From Chloroflexota bacterium (lineage in GTDB: Bacteria; Chloroflexota; UBA6077; JACCZL01): 64,000 nucleotides of DNA. Each line of letters opens with the position of its first letter. Position 1 is the first letter of the stretch. Below the pieces are notes generated by a model, which worked only from the letters and a program-made list of their open reading frames with translations, made no database searches and was not told the DNA's origin. The DNA lies in the NCBI GenBank assembly GCA_020850535.1, contig JADZEM010000019.1:1-64000 (forward strand). Direction: 5' to 3'. Positions 60,161-64,000 of this stretch are shown here, one piece after another. The position numbers and the translations under genes are program-made.

Positions 60161-61243
60161 GTGATTCAACGGAGCGCGTCCACACTACGCGCGTTCATCA
60201 GCACGGCGGCCGGCCGTGTCGGGCGGGCGTTGCTTGCCGAGAGCAGGTCCGCCCGCCTGCCGACGATCTGGCTGACGGGGGCCTGGGTCTCGCAGGCGAT
60301 GGCTGTCGCCGCCCGGCTCGACCTGGCGGACCGGCTGGCCGGCAATCCGAGATCGACGGCGGCCCTGGCAGGGGAGATCGGCGCTGACCCGGAGGCGCTG
60401 CGTCGGCTGCTGCGGATGCTGGTCGGCCTCGGGCTGTTCTCGGAGGACCGGCAGGGGCGCTTCCGCACGACACGTCTCGGCGCGTGCCTGCGGCGGGACC
60501 ATCCGCAGTCGGTCCACGGCATCGCCCTGATGATCGGCTCCGAGTGGCACCGGCGCGCCTGGGGAAACCTCGAACACGCTGTCCGAACCGGCGAGTCGGG
60601 GTTCCGCCACGCATTCGGCCGCGAGCTGTACGACTACCTGCGAGACCACCCGTCGGACGCTCAGGTCTTCGGCCAGCACATCGAGGCCTACGCCCGGCAG
60701 GCGGCGGTCGCCGCCGCCAGCTACGACTTCTCCGACGCGTCGACCGTGGTCGATGTGGGCGGCGGGTACGGGACGGTCCTGACGGCGGTGCTGCGGGCCA
60801 ATCCGGGGCTGCGCGGCGTCCTGCTCGATCTCCCCGACGTGGTTGAGTCGGCCCGTTCGCACGTCACTGCCTCGGATGTGGCAGCGCGGTGCGAGCTGGT
60901 GGGCGGCAGCTTCTTCGCGTCGGCGCCGGCCGGCGCCGACGTCTACCTGCTGTCGTCGGTGATCCACAACTGGGACGACGCCCGCGCCATCGAGATCCTC
61001 ACGGTGTGCCGGGCGGCGATGTCGGCGAGCAGCCGGCTGGTGCTGGTCGAGTTGACGATGCCGACCGGCAACGATCCTGGCGACGCCAGAATGTTGGATG
61101 TGCAGATGATGGTCCTGTTCGAGGGCGGCCACGAGCGCACGTCCGACGAGTACCGCGCGCTGCTGGAGGCGGCCGGCTTGCGCCTGACGCGAGTGCTGCC
61201 GACGCCGAACGAGATGTCGCTGATCGAGGCCGTCCGCGCCTGA
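60161..61243 (+). CDS. SAM-dependent O-methyltransferase (Methyltransf_2 family)
   Basis: A 360-residue class I methyltransferase of the plant-OMT/acetylserotonin-OMT type. The N-terminal winged-helix dimerisation domain (about 30-110) contains LADRLAGNPRSTAALAGEIGADPEALRRLLRMLVGLGLF. The SAM-binding domain has VVDVGGGYGTVLTAVLRANPGLRGVLLDLPDVV, and VIHNWDD supplies the catalytic His. EMSLIEAVRA ends the fold. The enzyme would methylate a phenolic or enolic hydroxyl, which suits tailoring of a polyketide made by the neighbouring synthase. Start GTG 60161 with AGGA about 10 bases upstream; an ATG at 60011 in frame lacks support. It converges on the flavoprotein gene with 19 bp between stops. 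Confidence 0.92.
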   Translation: MIQRSASTLRAFISTAAGRVGRALLAESRSARLPTIWLTGAWVSQAMAVAARLDLADRLAGNPRSTAALAGEIGADPEALRRLLRMLVGLGLFSEDRQGRFRTTRLGACLRRDHPQSVHGIALMIGSEWHRRAWGNLEHAVRTGESGFRHAFGRELYDYLRDHPSDAQVFGQHIEAYARQAAVAAASYDFSDASTVVDVGGGYGTVLTAVLRANPGLRGVLLDLPDVVESARSHVTASDVAARCELVGGSFFASAPAGADVYLLSSVIHNWDDARAIEILTVCRAAMSASSRLVLVELTMPTGNDPGDARMLDVQMMVLFEGGHERTSDEYRALLEAAGLRLTRVLPTPNEMSLIEAVRA

Positions 61244-61262
61244 AAGCGTTCGCGACACCCGG

Positions 61263-62963
61263 CTATCGGCCAGCCGCTGGCCGACCCACGCCGTAGCGGC
61301 CGGGCGCGAGGATGCCGCCAGGATCCAGCGCCCCGCGCAGTTGCTCGACCACCGCCCGGTAGGCTGGCACATCGTCCAGCGCGTGCGGCTGCCGCGGCGC
61401 GCTGACGCGGTAGCGGGGATAGCCTGCGTCGGCGGTCACGTCGCAGAGGCGGCGATAGAGCGCGGCGGCGCGGGCAGCCTCGGCAGGGTCGTCCTTGTAG
61501 TAGAGAATCCCCATCACCAGGGAGATCGTCCGGGCATTCTGGCCCATGATGGCCGCCGAGAAGTCGAAGCCGTGCTCCTCGAACAGCGGCCGGCAGAGAT
61601 CGAGCACGGCGGTCAGGTGCTGGCCGGTGGACGGCAGACTCGGCGCGAACCAGATCAGCCCGCCGCCGTCACGGGCCGGGTCGAGCAGCTCGTCGGGCGG
61701 CAGCGGGCCGCTCGACTTGTAATACGCGAAGCGGAGAAAGTGCGAGGTCGGACGGCCACGCGAGCGCTCGTACGCGTGCGGCATCGCCTCCATCACGTCG
61801 AGCGACTTGCCGAACAGTCGCCGCGCCAGGCCCCGGGCCGGCCGCCCGAGCAGCGGCCGCGCTGCCAGCGCCTGGATGCCGCCCAACAGCCGCTCGACCG
61901 CCCGCAGGCGGCGGGCGTCGATGAACCTCACCCGGCCGTAGGGCCGGATCGTCGCTGCCAGCTCGCGCTGCTGCTCGCGGACCTGGGCCGTGGACCCGTA
62001 CAGCCCGCCCGACGCCGACCAGCGAGCGATCCCGTGCTGCCGGCAGAGTGTGTGGCGCTCGCCCTGGCTGAGCGAGGTGCGGTCCGCCCCAAGCGGATGC
62101 GGGCAGCGGATCGCCAGCGCCAGCCGAGCCATGTCGTTGAGAACATGCACCTGCGTTCGTACCCGGTCTTCGAGCAGCAGGCGGCGCAGCCCGTCGACGG
62201 CCGGCGCGATGGCGTCCTCGCGGTCAAGCTCCAGCACGTAGAAGACGTGAGACTCCGGCGCCGGCATCAGCCAGACGCCGGCCCGCACCACGACGCCGAA
62301 TCCTGACTGGCCGAACAGCCCGTCCAGGGTCGGTCCGAGGCCCCACCGGTAGGTGTGAAAGACCGTCGAGTCTCCACGCCCGCCGCTGCTGACGAGCTGA
62401 CCGTCGGGGAGCACCACGTCGAGGCCGCACAGGTTCGCGAAGTGGTCGGCGTACGGCGTCGAGCCGATGCCGTGGTCGAGCGCGTTGCCGATCACGCTGC
62501 CGTGCGGTGTGCTGTCGGTCGGGTCGACCCAGAGCCGACCGCCGCGTCGTTCGAGGTGCTCCTGGAGCTGCCCGAACGTCACGCCCGGCTCGACGACGGC
62601 GTAGCACAGCTCGTCGTTGACCTCGACGATCCGATCCAGCCGTTCGAGCGTCAGGACGACGGTACCGGCCAGGCTCGGCGTGGCCGCGCCGTAGGCCCAG
62701 TTCTTGCCCCGGCTGACCGGCCAGAGCGGCAGCCCGGCCGCCCGCGCGATACGCACGACCGCCTGAACTTCCTCGGCGCTGGCCGGCGCAACGATGGCCA
62801 GCGGCGGCGTCACCTCAGGGAGCGTGTCCCAGGAGTACGGCTCGACCTGCGCCGGCTGCTGAAGGACGTGCTCCGCCCCGACGACAGCCCGCAGACGGTC
62901 GAGCGCATCGGCCACGTCCATCTGCGCGGCTGGCAGCCCGGCCTGTTCGCCCTCTGCGCCCAT
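61263..62963 (-). CDS. FAD-linked oxidase, vanillyl-alcohol-oxidase / 4-cresol-dehydrogenase family
   Basis: A 566-residue flavoprotein of the VAO/PCMH family. The FAD domain shows VAPASAEEVQAVVRIARAAGLPLWPVSRGKNWAYGAATPSLAGTVVLTLERLDRI, then VVEPGVTFGQLQEHLERRGGRLWVDPTDSTPHGSVIGNALDHGIGSTPYADHFANLCGLDVVLPDGQ. The loop after GNALDHGIG matches the p-cresol methylhydroxylase flavoprotein group. The C-terminal cap ends DPGGILAPGRYG. Such enzymes oxidise para-alkyl phenols and alcohols. Start choice is uncertain: the ATG at 62963 follows GGGGG by 4 bases, but ATG codons at 62999 and 63002 are possible. It may oxidise the product of the adjacent PKS pathway. Confidence 0.9.
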   Translation of the reverse strand: MGAEGEQAGLPAAQMDVADALDRLRAVVGAEHVLQQPAQVEPYSWDTLPEVTPPLAIVAPASAEEVQAVVRIARAAGLPLWPVSRGKNWAYGAATPSLAGTVVLTLERLDRIVEVNDELCYAVVEPGVTFGQLQEHLERRGGRLWVDPTDSTPHGSVIGNALDHGIGSTPYADHFANLCGLDVVLPDGQLVSSGGRGDSTVFHTYRWGLGPTLDGLFGQSGFGVVVRAGVWLMPAPESHVFYVLELDREDAIAPAVDGLRRLLLEDRVRTQVHVLNDMARLALAIRCPHPLGADRTSLSQGERHTLCRQHGIARWSASGGLYGSTAQVREQQRELAATIRPYGRVRFIDARRLRAVERLLGGIQALAARPLLGRPARGLARRLFGKSLDVMEAMPHAYERSRGRPTSHFLRFAYYKSSGPLPPDELLDPARDGGGLIWFAPSLPSTGQHLTAVLDLCRPLFEEHGFDFSAAIMGQNARTISLVMGILYYKDDPAEAARAAALYRRLCDVTADAGYPRYRVSAPRQPHALDDVPAYRAVVEQLRGALDPGGILAPGRYGVGRPAAGR

Positions 62964-63276
62964 CTGGCCCCCGCACGGCAGCTGGTTCCGCTCCCCCATC
63001 ATAGCGAACCGTGCTGGGGACGCTGCTGGAATCGTCACGCACCCTGGCGGGGCGCGCGGGTACGCGCCGCGCCACGATCTTCGGTCCGCCACGGGATAGC
63101 CCGCAGCCGGGTCGCGTCCGCCCCTGATCCGGGCGGGAGTTCGCCAGCAGACAGCTGCAATGAGCGGCTGGACACTGTACAGCGGGGATGCTCTCGTGTC
63201 ATTCTGCGAGCAGGGGCCGCGCGCGGCCTTGCTCGTCATCAGCTTGCCACTCCGACCGTCGTTCCGGAGGCGTCCG
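62964..63276. other. divergent intergenic region
   Basis: Shared leader of the VAO-family gene and the partial gene at 63277. No repeat, RNA gene or clear promoter box is recognised. Confidence 0.4.
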
Positions 63277-64000
63277 TTGGCGATCCCCGCTGAGGAGCTG
63301 CCCGTCGCATTCTGGCCGGCGACGCGCGTGATGGCGCACGCGCTGGTGCGGGCCGGCTGCGTCGTCGCCACGTCGTATCCTGGCAGCCCCGTCGTCGGCG
63401 TGGCCGAGGAGTTGCGGCTCCTGGGCGAGCGGGGTCTGGTCCAGTTTCGCTACGCCACCAACGAGAAAGTGGCATTCGAGATGGCGGCCGCCGCCGCGCT
63501 TGCAGGGCAGCCGGCCGCCTGCGTGATGAAGCACGTTGGGCTGAACGTCGCCCTCGACGCGGTGATGGGCGTGGCCTACACGGGCGTCAAAGCGCCGCTG
63601 CTCCTGCTGGTGGGCGACGACCCGTCGTGTGAGAGCAGCTCGACCGAACAGGACAGCCGGCAACTGGCCCGGTTCATCGGCGTGCCCTGCATCGAGCCGG
63701 CGAGCGTCGACGAGCTGCCGACCGCCATCGACCTTGCCGTGCAGGTGTCCGGCCGGACTGGCGCGCTGGTGATCCTCCGCGTGACCGACGACCTGGCCTA
63801 CAGCAGCCTGACGATGGCGTTCGCCGGAGCGGAGACGCCGGCCAAGGTTCCCGAGCCACGACCGCCGCACCGAGAGATGGAGTTCGTGCTGCTGCCGGCC
63901 ATCTCCCGCGCAAACCGCCCGAAAGCCCTCGACCGGCTGGAGCAGGCGCGGGCGCTCGCGGGCAGTGCGGCGTTCGTCAGGGTGGAGCGGCGCGCCCCGG
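63277..64000 (+). CDS. indolepyruvate ferredoxin oxidoreductase alpha subunit-like (N-terminal part)
   Basis: The reading frame from TTG 63277 (GGAGG 7 bases upstream) runs off the window end. The 241 visible residues match the N-terminal pyrimidine-binding domain of 2-oxoacid oxidoreductase alpha subunits: VVATSYPGSPVVGVAEEL, RYATNEKVAFEMAAAAALAGQPAACVMKHVGLNVALDAV, then LLLLVGDDPSCESSSTEQDSRQLARFIGVP. In the IorA group this domain joins a thiamine-diphosphate domain and a ferredoxin domain that would lie beyond the window. The reaction is conversion of aryl-pyruvates to aryl-acetyl-CoA. GTG 63196 is an alternative start. Near the synthase, it could supply an aryl-CoA starter. Confidence 0.85.
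   Translation, partial: MAIPAEELPVAFWPATRVMAHALVRAGCVVATSYPGSPVVGVAEELRLLGERGLVQFRYATNEKVAFEMAAAAALAGQPAACVMKHVGLNVALDAVMGVAYTGVKAPLLLLVGDDPSCESSSTEQDSRQLARFIGVPCIEPASVDELPTAIDLAVQVSGRTGALVILRVTDDLAYSSLTMAFAGAETPAKVPEPRPPHREMEFVLLPAISRANRPKALDRLEQARALAGSAAFVRVERRAP

Overview
The window is about 64 kb of GC-rich DNA (roughly 70 % G+C by eye) from a free-living, aerobic heterotroph. The gene mix suggests a member of the Chloroflexota or a similar high-GC soil or thermophile lineage. It includes a form-II-like CO-dehydrogenase/xanthine-oxidase-family operon, coenzyme F420 synthesis genes with an F420-type LLM oxidoreductase, L,D-transpeptidase and PMT-type glycosyltransferases, and many short intergenic mobile-type repeats. 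This taxonomic reading is inference; no rRNA or tRNA gene is present to settle it.

Layout. 1-0.5 kb: two copies of a 217-bp inverted-repeat element. 0.5-4.6 kb: coxM-coxS-coxL-like operon on the minus strand, with a long stem-loop between coxS and coxL. 4.9-12 kb: PAP2 phosphatase, Na+/H+ antiporter, GH172-type protein, thioredoxin-like protein and an MFS transporter. 12.5-21.5 kb: LLM oxidoreductase, a PMT glycosyltransferase with a glycine-rich segment, an L,D-transpeptidase, a secreted LamG-type protein and a VTC-domain protein. 22-28.3 kb: extradiol-dioxygenase-like protein, branched-chain aminotransferase, NHL propeller, single-domain response regulator, and the divergent queuosine pair queA/tgt. 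28.6-37 kb: SDR, secreted C39-like protein, acyl-CoA dehydrogenase, sulfite-oxidase-fold molybdoenzyme, the thiO-like/cofD/cofC run, a cupin and a carboxymuconolactone-decarboxylase-like protein. 37-50 kb: a PolX/PHP protein, a PMT glycosyltransferase, an SGNH protein, an MFS/phosphodiesterase pair, small proteins, an enolase-superfamily enzyme and a YfhO-like membrane protein.

50-64 kb is a candidate biosynthetic locus. It holds a 2201-residue polyketide synthase (ACP-KS-inactive AT-KR-ACP-AT) translationally coupled to a DH-PfaD fusion, so the two proteins together carry a full reducing set. A small unknown protein, an O-methyltransferase, a vanillyl-alcohol-oxidase-family flavoprotein and the start of an indolepyruvate-oxidoreductase-like gene follow. 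I infer a reduced, possibly aryl-primed and O-methylated lipid or polyketide; the product is unknown.

Two repeat families occupy most of the long intergenic gaps. The first is a 217-bp MITE-like element with termini CAGGGCGATTGCATGTT and putative 12-bp target-site duplications (eight copies, two of them paired). The second is a shorter element of about 105-120 bp bounded by GTCATCCCGA/TCGGGATGAC (three copies plus a fragment). No transposase, CRISPR array, tRNA or rRNA was seen. The most unusual protein-level observations are the decayed internal AT of the PKS, the DH-PfaD fusion, the loss of two catalytic aspartates in the PolX polymerase site, and a 4 x 24-bp minisatellite inside queA.
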